Below, in pieces: positions 11,660 to 22,732 of a stretch of 64,000 nucleotides of DNA. The DNA lies in the NCBI GenBank assembly GCA_965178125.1, contig OZ237760.1:310001-374000 (forward strand). The letters are read 5' to 3'. This DNA is from Bilabrum cf. latius. Lineage: Eukaryota; Bigyra: Bicosoecida; Bigyra; Bicosoecida. The translations under genes were made by a program, and so were the position numbers. Within the stretch, counting starts at the first letter, position 1; the number at the start of each line of letters is the position of its first letter. The notes beneath the pieces are model-generated. The model made no database searches and was not told the DNA's origin. It saw nothing but the letters and a program-made list of their open reading frames with translations.

Positions 11660-13243
11660 ACCAGAATTCCTTCCTGCCTTCCTTTCCTGCTACACCTGCA
11701 AGGGGCGCTCAACCAGTGGGATCCGGCGGAGGAGGTCGTGGAAGGTGCGGCGGCAGGTGCCGGGGAGGCACCCCCTCTGCTGAACCCACTGCGAGGGCGC
11801 ACCGCGCGCCAGATCTCCCTTGTGGACACTGTGATGACCGCAATCTCGAAGTACGGGATACTCGTACAAGAGGGGAAGCAAGACAATTTCGGGATGGCGG
11901 GTTTCCCGAGTCCGTTGCTTCCACTTGTTCCGGAGACTGACGCCTCCCCACGCTATGGCATGGTGTGGGACACAGCCCGCACTTCGGAGTTCCTGGGCAG
12001 CCCAGCCGAGAAGGCAGCCCGTATGGAGCTGTGCGGTGGGGCCACTGAACCCTGGCGCCTGGAGGTGAAGGACCTTTGGGCATGGGTGACGAGGCAGCTG
12101 GCTGGGGAGCAGCCGGCACCCACCGCATCGCAGGCGGTTATTCGTTTTCTCGAAGGTGCCGCAGGAGGGCACAACCAGAGCCATGTGGCGGCACTGGCTG
12201 GGCGAATGCAGGTGGAGAGGCTCCTCTGGGATGCCTCATCTCCGCTTGCGCACGACAGACTCGCTCCAGTCGATGCAGTCACCAGAGAGTACGCAGGAGT
12301 GGCGCGAGCCACAATCCGCGCCGCCAGGTCCCAAGGAGCCGGGTCTTGGCTGCATGTGCCGCTCTCTGTCCTGAGCCGAGTCCAGCCTGAAGATGCCCGG
12401 GGCATGTTCTGCCAGCGCCTCGCCATCCCATAGCCGTGCAGCTGTCCCCCATAACCTCTTGGGGCAACGCACGGAGCATGTGGGGAGCCAGAAGCAGGGC
12501 AGGGTAGTCGAACTGATCTAGTCAGTTCGCCACGGTGCCACGTGTGCAAGGACAAGCGAGTCTGCAGAGGCCTCCCAGGCCGCAGGCACTTCCGGGTGCT
12601 CAACGTGCTCGAGCAGGTGGTCCGCGAGGCCACGGGCAGACGCCCTATCCGGGAGCCAGAGGGCCAAGTGGCCCGGCTGCCGAGTCGGCGCGGTCCGCTC
12701 GTGCCACGAGGCGACCTGTTCTTTGAGCACGAGGGGACGGCTTATCTCATCGATGTCACGGTGGTTGATTCCACTGCGGCAACTTACCGGTGGAACCGCT
12801 CGTCGTGGAGAATTGGTAGCGACTGGCAAGAGGGGTCTGCTTTGCGGGCCGCGCATGCCACGAAGCTGGCCAGCTACGGCAGGCCCGTCGACCTCGAAGC
12901 GCTCGGCGTCCGGATCGGAGATGAAGACAAGTGGTGTCCAGGGACTGAGAGGACACAGGAAGGGGCGGTGCGCAGTGGCGTGCGGGTCGTACCCTTTGTG
13001 GTGGACGTGTTGGGGGGGATCGGGGAAAAGTCGGTCGAGTTCCTGCAGGTGCTCGACACGTTGCGGAAGAAGCGGTAGGAGGACAAAGGGCGGCGGGTTT
13101 CGACTCGTCCGGCCAACGCGCACCTCTCGTGGTCTTCTGTGGCTAAGGCTCCCCTCTCCGTCGCCGCCAAGCACCAGCATGTGTGCGTTCACCAGGGTCA
13201 GCAGCTGCGACTGCTCCTCCTTGGACTCCACTCTGCGCGTTGA
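11660..13243 (+). mobile_element. 5'-truncated LINE-like remnant with C-terminal endonuclease-like domain
   Basis: One frame from about 11660 to TGA 13241-13243, crossing TAG at 12431 and 13076 and TAA at 12452. The C-terminal part has a CxxC pair (CHVCKDKRVC) and the sequence GDLFFEHEGTAYLIDVTVVD, then an A...KLASYG helix and a VRVVPFVVDVLG strand. This order (D...IDVTV...K...VPF) matches the restriction-endonuclease-like domain seen at the C-terminus of some LINE-type reverse transcriptases of protists and algae. The polymerase domain is missing, so the copy is 5'-truncated as is usual for LINEs. The in-frame TAA suggests decay, or that this element tolerates TAA. The sequence after it is a copy of a host gene's 3' end. 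Confidence 0.6.
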
Positions 13244-13361
13244 GTGCGACCGAAATTACTCCCTGATGCTAGTAAATGTGTGTAGCAGATGCATGAGCAC
13301 GCAACTGAGCGCAAAACAGACGCCCCCGGCTATGCTCAGCCCCTCACTTCTCATAAGAAGA

Positions 13362-14008
13362 TCGTGGGGGGGGGCAGGGAACAGCAAGGTGGTGCAGTGC
13401 CCCGGGGTGGCCTCCTTCGGGATGACACCGCAGTGCGTTGCATCTTCGTGGTGGAACCTGTTCGCAGACACGGGGCAATGGGAGGCCGACATCAGCGGTG
13501 AGGAGGAGGAGGGCAGGGAGCATCGAGATGGATGATGCAGCAGTGCGATGCATCTTCGTGGTGGAACCTGTTCGCAGACACGGGGCAGTGGGAGGCCGAC
13601 ATCAGCGGTGAGGAGGAGGAGGGCAGGGAGCATCGAGATGGATGATGCAGCAGTGCGATGCATCTTCGTGGTGGAACCTGTTCGCAGACACGGGGCAGTG
13701 GGAGGCCGACATCAGCGGTAAGGAGGAGGAGGGGAGGGAGCATCGAGATGGATGATGCAGCAGTGCGATGCACCAGGAGCCATATAGACTACAAAGTAGA
13801 TGTCTAGACAGGATTGAGGCAGAGTGAGGGGGGCTAGATCTAGGCGAGTGCGCGCCTTGTGCTATTGACGCCCTGTTGCCGGCTGTTCAGCGTGGTTTAT
13901 TTGATGCGTTCTATGTTTTCTTGTTTGCGCGTTTTATTGTAGCATGACTGTGTGTGCGCGTGCATCAGCATCTGCTGCAAGCAACGGGTGCATTCACGGG
14001 CACAATCG
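13362..14008 (+). repeat. Partial duplicate of the hydrolase gene 3' end, internally amplified
   Basis: This segment matches 8535-8942, including the last coding stretch (residues FGMTPQCVASSWWNLFADTG), the GGTRAGG donor-like site and the downstream non-coding part. A 110-bp unit inside it is tandemly repeated three times, starting at 13434, 13544 and 13654. Each unit carries the donor-like GGTGAGG and a GATGGATGA. The gene upstream of this point is absent, so it is a broken copy. It lies just 3' of the LINE-like remnant. Confidence 0.85.
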
Positions 14009-14046
14009 CCACCAGTGCGGCAGGGCCCTTGCAGCTTGAAGCCACA

Positions 14047-14954
14047 TCACATCATAGAGTCGTCCGCGAACGGTGCGCGGCGGTCCGATTTGACGTATTC
14101 AGCCAGCCGTGGGCGGGCCATCAGCGCGCTCTCGAGCGCCTCCAGGGCAGCCAGGCCGTCGGGAGCCGCCTCCTCCGCTCCCGACGAGATCTTCTTCGTC
14201 TCGTCCGGGAACTGCGCCCTGGCCCGCGTGAGCGAGTGAGCGAGCGCAAAGTCTGCGTAGCACGGCGACTCGCGGCCGAACAGGTAAGGTCCCTTCGATT
14301 CGGGAGCTGCTGCAGGCTCGGCACCTCCTGTGCTTGCTGCCAGCGGCTTCGACCCGTACTGCACTGCTCGGTTCAGGTAGCCCAGCAGCTTCGGCAGGCG
14401 ATCCTTGGCGAATGCTTCGATAAAGGGCTTGGTCTCTTCCTTCTAGACCGTGTAGCTCTCCTGCGAGGGACGATACTCATGTTTCAAAACCAATAGTATC
14501 AATTAGCACGATAGAGGCAGCTGTGGTGCTCTTCCAACGAGATGGTTCTCACAAACCACTTCACGCCATGGAAGCAGTTCCGCCCTTCCACGAAAAGATC
14601 CTGAACTGTCAGCACAACCTGCATGGCAAGGGCATCCTGATCATCCGAATCCAGGCCGTACCCCAGCTTGCGTCCAATGTGGGCCAGGATCGCACTCGTT
14701 TGGGATAGGACGAGCCCATCTGGCATTTTTACGAAAGGGAAAGCGAATGCGGGAAACTGCGTTGGTGGCTGCGACTTCCAAATTTTAACGCACTCTGGAA
14801 ACTCGGCAGACGCAGTAGGCTCGTCCCATTTGGCTCCAGAATCCTCAAGAAGCATGCGAATCGGCTCTGGCCGTCCGACAATAGCACGTGGCCAGTACAT
14901 CAGCTCGTACTTGCCTTTCGCACTAGTGTCTCCTGATTCAGCTGCAGATGCCAT
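14047..14954 (-). CDS. Glutathione S-transferase-like protein
   Basis: Two exons: 14553-14954 and 14047-14460, with a 92-nt intron (GTGAGA...TCGCAG), giving 271 residues and ending TGA. The N-terminal thioredoxin-like domain has YELMYWPRAIVGRPEPIR, the GST strand-loop-helix with the usual arginine-rich helix, and LVLSQTSAILAHIGRKLG, the glutathione-binding Gln/Glu-Ser turn and helix. The C-terminal part is helical with GPYLFGRESPCYADFALAH, the conserved N-capping region of GST domain 2. The TAG at 14443-14445 lies in ESYTV-TAG-KEETKPF, where related GSTs commonly have QKEE. Cytosolic detoxification or peroxidase activity is expected. An unusual Ala/Pro-rich insert precedes the domain-2 signature. 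Confidence 0.88.
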
Positions 14955-14966
14955 ATTTATATATAT
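14955..14966 (-). promoter_or_regulatory. TATA-like element directly 5' of the GST start codon
   Basis: On the minus strand ATATATATAAAT touches the predicted ATG of the GST-like gene. If it is a TATA box, transcription would start inside the assigned coding region. If not, it is an AT-rich leader. No downstream in-frame ATG is better placed. Confidence 0.3.
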
Positions 14967-15307
14967 CGCGCAGATGTAGGCTAGATTGAGTGACGTGGAT
15001 CCAGCCGCAATAATATAGACTCCGGACCGATCTAGCCCAAACCAAGACCTTGCCTTGATGGCTTCGTTCCCCACTAGTGCTGATACCATCGAATGTAGTA
15101 GCTTTGCAAGCCAATCGCTAGTCGGAACGAAGCAACGAAATGGCCAGAGTTCGAGCGCCCACCAAACTCCTTCCTCCTTGGACAACCACCAAGCACCAGC
15201 TAAGCGACTTTTAGGAAGCCCGCTGAAAGAACTCGCCACCTTCAGCAATCGTCGACAAGCGGGCCAAAACCCATATCCACAGCCACACACACACCCCATC
15301 CACCGCA
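14967..15307. other. Intergenic, no gene seen
   Basis: It lies between the GST-like gene start and the 3' end of the desaturase, both on the minus strand. It probably holds the GST promoter and the desaturase 3' UTR. No conserved frame, RNA gene or repeat was recognised. Confidence 0.6.
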
Positions 15308-17073
15308 TCAGTGCATACCCACGGGCTTCTCCTCCTGCCCCATCTTGTATAGGTAGCTCAGATGCGCGCCCAGGGCATCCAGAAAGCCGCTCCTGCAGTT
15401 GTACGGCAGGCCCTTCCTCTCGCAGTGTTCCTTGACGATGGGCGCGATGGCGGGGTAGTGGTACTGGGAGACCCCAGGGAACAAGTGGTGCTCGATCTGG
15501 TAGTTGAGCGCGCCGCACATGTAGTCGGGGATGGCCCCGCCCACGTAGTTCACCGACGTGCGGACCTGGTTCTCCGCCCACTCAACGGCTATTTTCTTGG
15601 CCTTGGGGTCCTCCACCGGCTCCTGGTTCAGCGGGAAATCCGCGTCCACGCTCACGTGCGACACCTGGAAGTTCAGGGCGAGGTACCACCCGGTGGTCGC
15701 CTCCGCGATGGCAAAGAGGGTCCAGTACCTCGCCGGGTCCACGCCCAGCACTGCCAGCGGGAGGGCGATCCTCCACGCGGCCCACACCGCCTTGGTGACC
15801 CAGACCCTCCACACGGGCGAGTCGAACCAGTTCACCCGAATGGGCCCGTCCCTCTGCTTCATGTACACCTCAAAGATGTCGTCATACCTCATCTTCATGC
15901 CCAGGGTCGAGTACAGCAGAGGCAGGTAGATCCACTGCCAGCGGTACACCCATCCCCACGCCTGCCTGTCCACCAACCGCCTCGCGTCTCCGTCCGTCTG
16001 CGGCAGATCAGGGTCGGCCTCGAATAGGTTCGTGTAGACGTGGTGCCCTACCACGTGCTGGTGCTGCCAAGAGAGGATGGAGGAACCCGCGATCCAGTCC
16101 ATAGGCACCCTCCCCGCCCACTGCCAGAGGGACTGGCTGCGTCCGAAGGCGGTGTGGCAGCTGTCGTGCATCACGTGGAGAAGAGGCATGGCCTGCGACC
16201 AGCCGAAGGCCAGGGCCGCGAGGACCAGCACGACCCACGAGTCGGTCGCGAAGGGCCCGATGCCGTTCATGGTGCAGTAGGCCCAAGCCATGGTGAGAGC
16301 GACGGGCACCATCCGCCACGCGCCGTACCGCCAGTCCTTAGGGTCCAGCTTGTGCTTTTCAAAGTAAGCCGCCACGTCGTCGGAAAGCTCCTTGTAGAAG
16401 CCAGAGTCCTCCTTAAACACGGGAAACTCGCTCTCTGTGCATGGGCCGAGCTTCTCCCAGCCCGCAAAGTACTTGTCTACCTTCTCCATCGAGAACGGGT
16501 GGTACATGGCCACCAGGTCGGTCACGTCGCGTCCGGCACAAAGGAGAATTTGCTCCGTGCCACCGGGATGGCGGTCCACCCAAGCTGCGGGGTGAAGACG
16601 CGCGGGCTAGGGCGGGAAAGGACGTGCTCTGATGAAAACCGCAGCGTGCTTCCCTGCCTGCCGGCAGAAGATGCCCTCTTGCCCACATGGTACTAGCGGT
16701 TCAAGCAAAGCAGAGGAGAGATAGCACGATCGACAACTCACAGGTTACGTCGTACACATACCCGCGATAAACGACCCAGGCATCGCCTTTCTTATTGTGC
16801 TTTGCGACCTCCTCCCATGAGAAGCCCTTCGACCCAGATGCCTTGGCTTGGGTAGGCCCGTTATTGGAGCTTAGATCGAGGAGATCGGTCTCAACTGCGA
16901 TACTGGTGATGGTGGCCCTAGTTAGCTAGAAATGATCAATTGCGCAGATGATGCGAAGTATATTTGTCTCGATGTGGGACCCGTCGCAAATCCGACAATG
17001 TAGCCGCAATATGTGCGTATATGCCAATTAAGCCCACGCAGTACTGACCTTCATTTAGCTTATCTTTGGGCAT
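15308..17073 (-). CDS. Cytochrome b5-fusion front-end fatty acid desaturase
   Basis: Three exons: 17049-17073 (25 nt), 16742-16894 and 15308-16584. Introns are GTCAGT...TCGCAG and GTGAGT...CCGCAG, giving 484 residues and ending TGA. The N-terminal cytochrome b5 domain has the haem motif HPGG at about residues 65-68, split by intron 2. The desaturase domain carries the three histidine boxes: HDSCH (about 199-203), HVVGHH (about 236-241) and QIEHH (about 440). Gln in the third box and the fused b5 mark the front-end class (delta-4/5/6/8) that makes polyunsaturated fatty acids in the ER membrane; regiospecificity cannot be read. Hydrophobic segments flank the boxes as usual. The gene has no in-frame TAG. 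It is divergent from the next gene with 157 bp between starts. Confidence 0.95.
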
Positions 17074-17230
17074 GGCAAATACGCGGCCACACTAAGCCCC
17101 AGTCTGCCAATATTGACTGTTGACGTCAGGTGCAGCGATCGGTTGCAACCGGATTTTGGCTCCAAGCGAACGTTCGTTCGCTGAGCAAATTGCAATTTGC
17201 AAATTCGACTATTGATTCAGATTTGGAGCA

Positions 17231-18118
17231 ATGAGACGGGCATTCGGCCGGATCGGACCAGCATACCAATCACTAACCTCGCGCTTGTCTGTGCTACAGC
17301 CCGCCAAAGTATCATTGCGTTCTGTGAAGCACATTCGAAGCTGCGCAGTGTCTAGGCTGCATAGATCGAATCCCATACTTTTGGATGAGCCCAACAAAGA
17401 GAGTGTAGATAGCGTGCCAAAAGAGTCTAGGCCGGTACCGACTGGATTTGGGCCTGTGGATGCGTTCAATGAGGCCATTTGGAGGTCTCCAATGGCAGCC
17501 GGCGCAGTTATGCTCGGTGCAGAAATGGTCGGCGTATTTGGATGCTACGGGGCTATACTCGCGCTTGGCATACCAGTGTCTGCCGAATTTGCTCTAGCCT
17601 TTGCGATATCCAGGCCAATCCGCAAGATCCGACTGCCAGTTGAGATCCTTGTCGCTGAGGGCATGGCGCGCGCCGTGCCTGTGCTGACAAAAGCAAGGAT
17701 ATCAAGGCTTTTAGCGGTCATGACACCAGGCAAGGAAGCACTGAAGCTAGAAGACAAGATATCCGCGGGTCTCATCAAGGCCAAGATCAGCGACTTGTGG
17801 AACTTTCAAGGTGGGGTAAGCGCCTGGATGGAGCGAACCTTCGTCCTGAGCATGTTCTTCACGAACAGGTACGGCGTGTGCTTCCAGCTGGCTTCTAGAA
17901 TCGTGGGGGTGGTGGTCATCGCCCTGCTGTACGCACTCATCAGCGCGGGCGTGGACGTGCAGGGCTTTTTGGAGGCTAGGGGGCTGGGCGGTCTGGGCAG
18001 TGCCGCGGGGCACTGGGCTATGGCAGTTGTGGCTGCTAGCGTGGTGTACCCTGCGACTTTGGCGGCCACAGGGTATGCGGCGCTTTGGGTGATCAACCAG
18101 GTCTCGAACAAGGTGTGA
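17231..18118 (+). CDS. Mitochondrial membrane protein, DUF1279/FAM210-like
   Basis: A single-exon frame of 295 residues ending TGA. The first 50 residues are Arg/Ser-rich with almost no acidic residues (MRRAFGRIGPAYQSLTSRLS), typical of a mitochondrial transit peptide. A central hydrophobic part follows. The C-terminal 100 residues have the arrangement NRYG, a hydrophobic helix, AGVDV, then a second hydrophobic segment, which resembles DUF1279 (FAM210A/B) domains of the mitochondrial inner membrane. No catalytic motif. The start is the first ATG after the divergent intergenic region shared with the desaturase. It converges with the E1-like gene, 110 bp between stops. Confidence 0.55.
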   Translation: MRRAFGRIGPAYQSLTSRLSVLQPAKVSLRSVKHIRSCAVSRLHRSNPILLDEPNKESVDSVPKESRPVPTGFGPVDAFNEAIWRSPMAAGAVMLGAEMVGVFGCYGAILALGIPVSAEFALAFAISRPIRKIRLPVEILVAEGMARAVPVLTKARISRLLAVMTPGKEALKLEDKISAGLIKAKISDLWNFQGGVSAWMERTFVLSMFFTNRYGVCFQLASRIVGVVVIALLYALISAGVDVQGFLEARGLGGLGSAAGHWAMAVVAASVVYPATLAATGYAALWVINQVSNKV

Positions 18119-18228
18119 GAGATGGAAGTGGGCGCGCGCGCTGCGAGACAGTACGTACAGATCCAGGGGTGTTGCAGGCAAACTAAGATTAAAGGAAAGA
18201 AGACAAACGTATGGTATCCGAAAATCAA

Positions 18229-19859
18229 TCAGCCCCGGCCTGCGCCACCACGCGGGGCCGCGCTCCATCGCGCCGCGGCGAATCCAATAGCAAGGCAAGC
18301 TCCCCCGATCACGGCCCCTTGCAGCAGTCCCGGCGATGCCCATTGCGAGCTGGCAGGTGATGTGTCCTTGTCCTTTTCTCTAGCCTTACTACTCCCACCA
18401 TTCTTCTACGCCTTCTTCTCCTCCTCTTCCTACTCCTTTCTCTCCTTCTCCTCCTTGTCTTTCTTCTCCTTTTCCCTCCGCTTTGTCTCTGACTCTTCCA
18501 GCGTCTCGCAGCCGAACATTCGCCTCGCGTCCTCGCACACCATGCAGCCCACCACGGGATCCACCACGGACTTTGCGATGTCCCACCTCTGGAGGCCCTT
18601 GAAGTACTCGGTCTGCCCCACCCGGAGCCCCCCAGAGGTCCAGTTGATCACGCCCGCTTCCCCCTGCATCACCATGTTCACCCACACATTCACAGACATC
18701 AGCGATCCGATCGCGCAGACGACCACCCACGACCCGACGTCCATTGTGCCGGTGGCTACGTCCTTGGGTACGAAGGCCAGGCTATCGTAGGATCGGATCA
18801 ACGAGGGAACAAGAAGCTCTTTGGTCCTCTATTCGAGGGCGCCCAGAAAGGCGTACAGCTGCTTCTTCCCGAGGCCAGCTGTGGGTTTCGCTGATTGCGC
18901 GGCGCCGCTGGAAGATGCAGCGCCCGAGGGCTCGGTGGAGGAAGAGGTGGCCGAGGCTTGGGAGGCGGGTCGCTTGTAGCCGTCCAAAGGCTTTCCCACT
19001 GCGACGCCCACGTCCCTAAGGCACTCCCGGACCAGCCCCGGCATGGATGGGTGGTCCATCCGGTTGACTCTGCGGAGCTCCTCGAGTATTTCGGACTCGG
19101 ACACAGTGGGCTCGACCGGTTCCGCAGGTTCCGCGGCGCCGCTGCCGGTGCTCGCCTTCGCGAGCTGCTCCTCTTTCTGCTCCAGCAGCCGCGGGACGGA
19201 CATCGGGGGCTCCAGGAAATTGTTGCATGCCCAGCATGGCTGCGTCGGTGCGCCGTGAAACACGTCGCATTGGAACTGCATGCTGTACGTCGACGCGGTC
19301 ACGAACGGGATGCGCAGCGACTTTGCCAGTGCCATTATGGCGTAGTCCATCCATCCGCCGTAGTCTGCGCCTTGGAACAGAGCTGTGCATTTCTCGGCCT
19401 CGGACACGACGTCGCCCCAGTGCGTGATCGCGTTGCAGTGCATCGTTTTGACCGTGGTGCGCACTGCAACCTCGCGCACAGATGCGGCGAGCGCCTCAAC
19501 CTTTCGCATCCCAACCTAGGACGTTTTAAACATAATCTGCCGGTTGAGGTTCGATGCGTCCACTACATCCATATCTAGAAGGGTAATGTGTCCCACACCC
19601 ATCCTGACAAGAGCCATGGCAAACGAGTTGCCAATCCCCCCAGAACCTACGATAAACACCCTTTGCTTCTTCATAGCATCCTGCGAGGACATTTTCAACA
19701 TAGTTAGGAAGATTCTATATCTATCTACTCGCCCCCGTTACGCAAGTATCGCTGCGATCGATGCGTTCTTACGTCGTTCCAGCCGTCAACTGCAACCTGC
19801 CTGCTAAATACGTCCTCAGGTTTCAGATCGGCTGCAGTGGGTCGTGAGCTGGCAGCCAT
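18229..19859 (-). CDS. E1-like (ThiF/MoeB/HesA fold) protein with C-terminal membrane anchor
   Basis: Exon 1 is 19773-19859, the 92-nt intron is 19681-19772 (GTAAGA...TCGCAG), and exon 2 is 18229-19680; 512 residues, stop TGA. TAGs at 19516, 18829, 18430 and 18406 are crossed. An FSRQVAVDGWND N-terminus precedes the ATP-binding VGSGGIGNS and the DMDVVDASNLNRQ motif of adenylating E1-like enzymes. Two CxxC pairs (PCWAC and GCMVC) probably bind Zn as in MoeB/ThiF/Uba4. They are separated by a low-complexity insert of about 120 residues. The end has a charged KEK region and then one hydrophobic helix (LLQGAVIGGACLAIGFAAA), implying tail anchoring, perhaps on mitochondria or ER. It probably activates a ubiquitin-like or sulfur-carrier protein; the partner is unknown. 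It is divergent from the next gene (149 bp). Confidence 0.82.
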
Positions 19860-20008
19860 GTTAAGTCGTATTGCCTGCGTATTATTATTGTGGGGTAGAA
19901 GGATGGGTTTGAAAGGTTGCAATCGTCACCGCCAACAACGATCTTCATCCGGAGCAAAGGCAACCACCGTGTGACAGCCTCGAAGTAATCACAATCGATC
20001 TTTGAATC

Positions 20009-22384
20009 ATGGAAGACAGCAAAGTGCGCAGAGCAGACTTTCTCATACCGCTCGTCCTGGACGCAGCAACGAAGCACGCTGGATGTGATCCTGCTACGCT
20101 TGGCAGGATTGAAGCCATTGATGAAGCGGGAGCGGCTTCGCTTCAGAGTGGTGCACAGCTCGCCATAGTGGCAGCCACAGGAACAGCTGGTCATGACACT
20201 ATCCGAATTGTCACCCCAGCTGGGTGCGATGACAAGATTGTGCAGGCAGCCAAGAGGGTCGAAGAGGCTTGCTATTCACTGCGAATACTCTCCAGAGTGG
20301 GCTGTGGGCTTTCTCCGTACGAGTTTCAAATGCCCCAGCTCAGTGATTCCGACCTATGTTTGTATTTTGGGACAAGAAAGGTTCAATTTAGCACTGTGGG
20401 GGGGGAATGCCTGGAGTATGCCCCCGGCGGCCTGGCGCAGCCGCCCAACACGGACGCCGAGGCGATCAAGGCGAGCACGGCTCGAATGGACGGATCCGGG
20501 GCTCTCGGCAAGGAGTACGAGCACGTCTATGAGCCTGTGCCACCGGCAGCAGACATCGTATGGGCGAAGACAGGCGACGCAGCGAAAGCGAGCGCGAGCC
20601 CGTCCATGCCTGCCATCCTCCGTAGACCGCTCCTCAAGACGGCAGACGGGAGCGACGCGGAAGGCATCCGGTCCGGGGGCCGCAGCGCAATCATCTGGGA
20701 TACCAGCAGCAGGACCGCCTATCGCCTCAAGGGCTGCGGCAACTACTGCAACGGCAGCTACGGCGGGAAGAGCCTGCAGTTCCCCTACCCTGGCCTGCCC
20801 GTGGCCCCCATGGAGAAGATGAACCTGGCGACGTTCGAAACCGACGCAGAGGCGGTGGAGGTGCGGGGCTGCGCGTTCCCTCACACGGCCACGCGGGAGC
20901 TGTACATGTCCACGAGGGTGGAGTGGTGCCTCGAGGGCACGGGAATCCCTTGTGCCCTGCAGCCCGCTGCGGTGTGGGTCTACGACATCGGGGACGAGGA
21001 ACCGCTGCCCAAGCTAAAGAAGGCATGTGCCGTGTGCAAGACTCTGGGTGAGAGGCGACTCGCTGCGCACGCCATACCTGGAATCGAAATGCTCGTCCTG
21101 GAGCACCTGCTCCCGTTCCGAGGAGGCAGACGAGCATCACCAGCGTTGCCGCCAAGTACGGCTCCCTCGCTCGACTAGATCCGCGCTCTCCTGCACGAAA
21201 AGAGAAGGGTGCCCACGACGGCGAGAGAATACGACGTGGATGCGGACGGGATGGTGGACAAAGAGTATCCATGCGTGCCAACGACTCTCGCGGTGGCTGG
21301 GCCCGAGGACAAGCACGGGCCTGTGTGCAACCCATGCCTGGTGGAGCAAACAGCAGCATCGGCGTGGGAACACCTTCGAGAATCCCTGCCGGATAAAGGC
21401 TTAGGTCCTGCTTCGAGCCGCGATGGTGGAGGTACGTCTACCAACGATGCGGATCGAAAACCTGCCGCAGGCGGCCCGGCAGCGTCTGGGGCCGGTACCG
21501 TAAGCAATGATGCGGCTGAGACGGCCGAGCCTGACGCAGCCTTCAAGGAGCGCTGGACGCGGGCTTGCAAATGCCTTGCATCCACCATGGAGGAAGCGAG
21601 GACTGCCCTCAGGTCGCACGGATCAGCAGGTGGCGGCGGAGCTGCGGCGGGCGCAGTAGCAGCAGCGAAGTCTTCCTCACCGGGCATCGTGGCATTCTCG
21701 CTGTGCTACCGCCTGGGTTACGAATCTGGCCTGGTGCGCCGGTCTATGACAGCAGCTGACATCTCCTGGGGAAACTACATGGACCACATCCTAGAGCCGC
21801 ACAACAACTGCCACCCCAACAACTTTGTGCTGCTGCCGCCGTGCAGAGGGGCCGGGTATCTGGCTGCAATCCAAGGAACTGAGGATGCAAGCAAGCCTAC
21901 TGGATCACCAAGCAGTGCTGCGACAGGCGCATCATCTTCGGCTGCAGCCCCAGCCTCAGCCCCAGGTCCCAACGCCCTGGACTGCACCGCCCTGGTGGCT
22001 CCCCTCGACCTCGACATGGCATTCGAGAGGCGGGCCTACGTGCTCAACGCCACGCGCGCGCCCGACGACGAAGAGTTCTCGGCCTCGCTTCGCCGTGAGG
22101 AGGTGGAACTGCGGAAGAACCTGGCGGGGAACAACTCTTCCACGGGTTTGATGGGGATGGCGACGGCCGGGGAGGGTCCAGAGGGCGAGGACGAGGATAC
22201 GAAGCGAGCCCGTGCAGAGTACAACGCAGCCATGCGGATCCTGTTGCGGGACTGCTACGTCAGTGGGTATGACGACGCGATGTGTGGCAGGGCCTCGGTG
22301 CTGCCGCTCGCTCCAGTGCTGGGATTTGCGCAGCGGGCCATGCTGGAGCTGTCCCTGGTGTTGTCGTCATCCAGAGTATCGTAA
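20009..22384 (+). CDS. Conserved-looking protein of unknown function
   Basis: The frame from ATG 20009 to TAA 22382-22384 (TGA follows at once) crosses TAG 21176-21178 in SLD-TAG-IRALLHEKR; 791 residues. Residues about 230-340 look like a conserved enzyme core: RTAYRLKGCGNYCNG, VRGCAFPHTATRELYMSTRV and CALQPAAVWVY. The C-terminal half has CNPCLVEQ, a region with GNYMDHILEPHNNCHPNNF, then charged helices. A 96-nt stretch at about 21047-21142 has intron-like ends (GTGAGA...CCAG) but keeps the frame, so it may be an intron. I do not recognise the family. It is one of only two genes here that end in TAA. Confidence 0.68.
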
Positions 22385-22732
22385 TGAAACAAATCCCATT
22401 CTTGTAGATAGGGCTATCCAAGGATAGAGCCAGTGTTGGTTGAAGGCGCGAATTCGTCCCCGGATGGTGGGTATTCGAGGGGTACAACGCGTGTATCGTC
22501 ACGATGTTATCGTGCACCTACTTATGCTGCTGGCAGTTTCGTAATAAGCTTGGACATGGAACATTGACATGCAAAGAGGGATGCGAGGTGAAACCATCGC
22601 GAGCATCACTCACAAAGCAACACCATAGCAGACGACAGCGTCACGACACACCGCAGTGGCAGACACTACTTCAGCACCAACGTGGCTCGTCCAGAATGGA
22701 GCCAAGCAGCAGCAGATCCATCGAGTGGTCAT
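22385..22732. other. Intergenic between convergent genes, no gene seen
   Basis: It lies between the unknown protein and the Nek-like kinase 3' end. No conserved frame, repeat or RNA gene was recognised; presumably two 3' UTRs. Confidence 0.6.

Noticed and set aside
12452-12454. UAA also reassigned
   Set aside because: The only in-frame TAA is in a truncated mobile element; eL34 and the 20-22 kb gene end in TAA.
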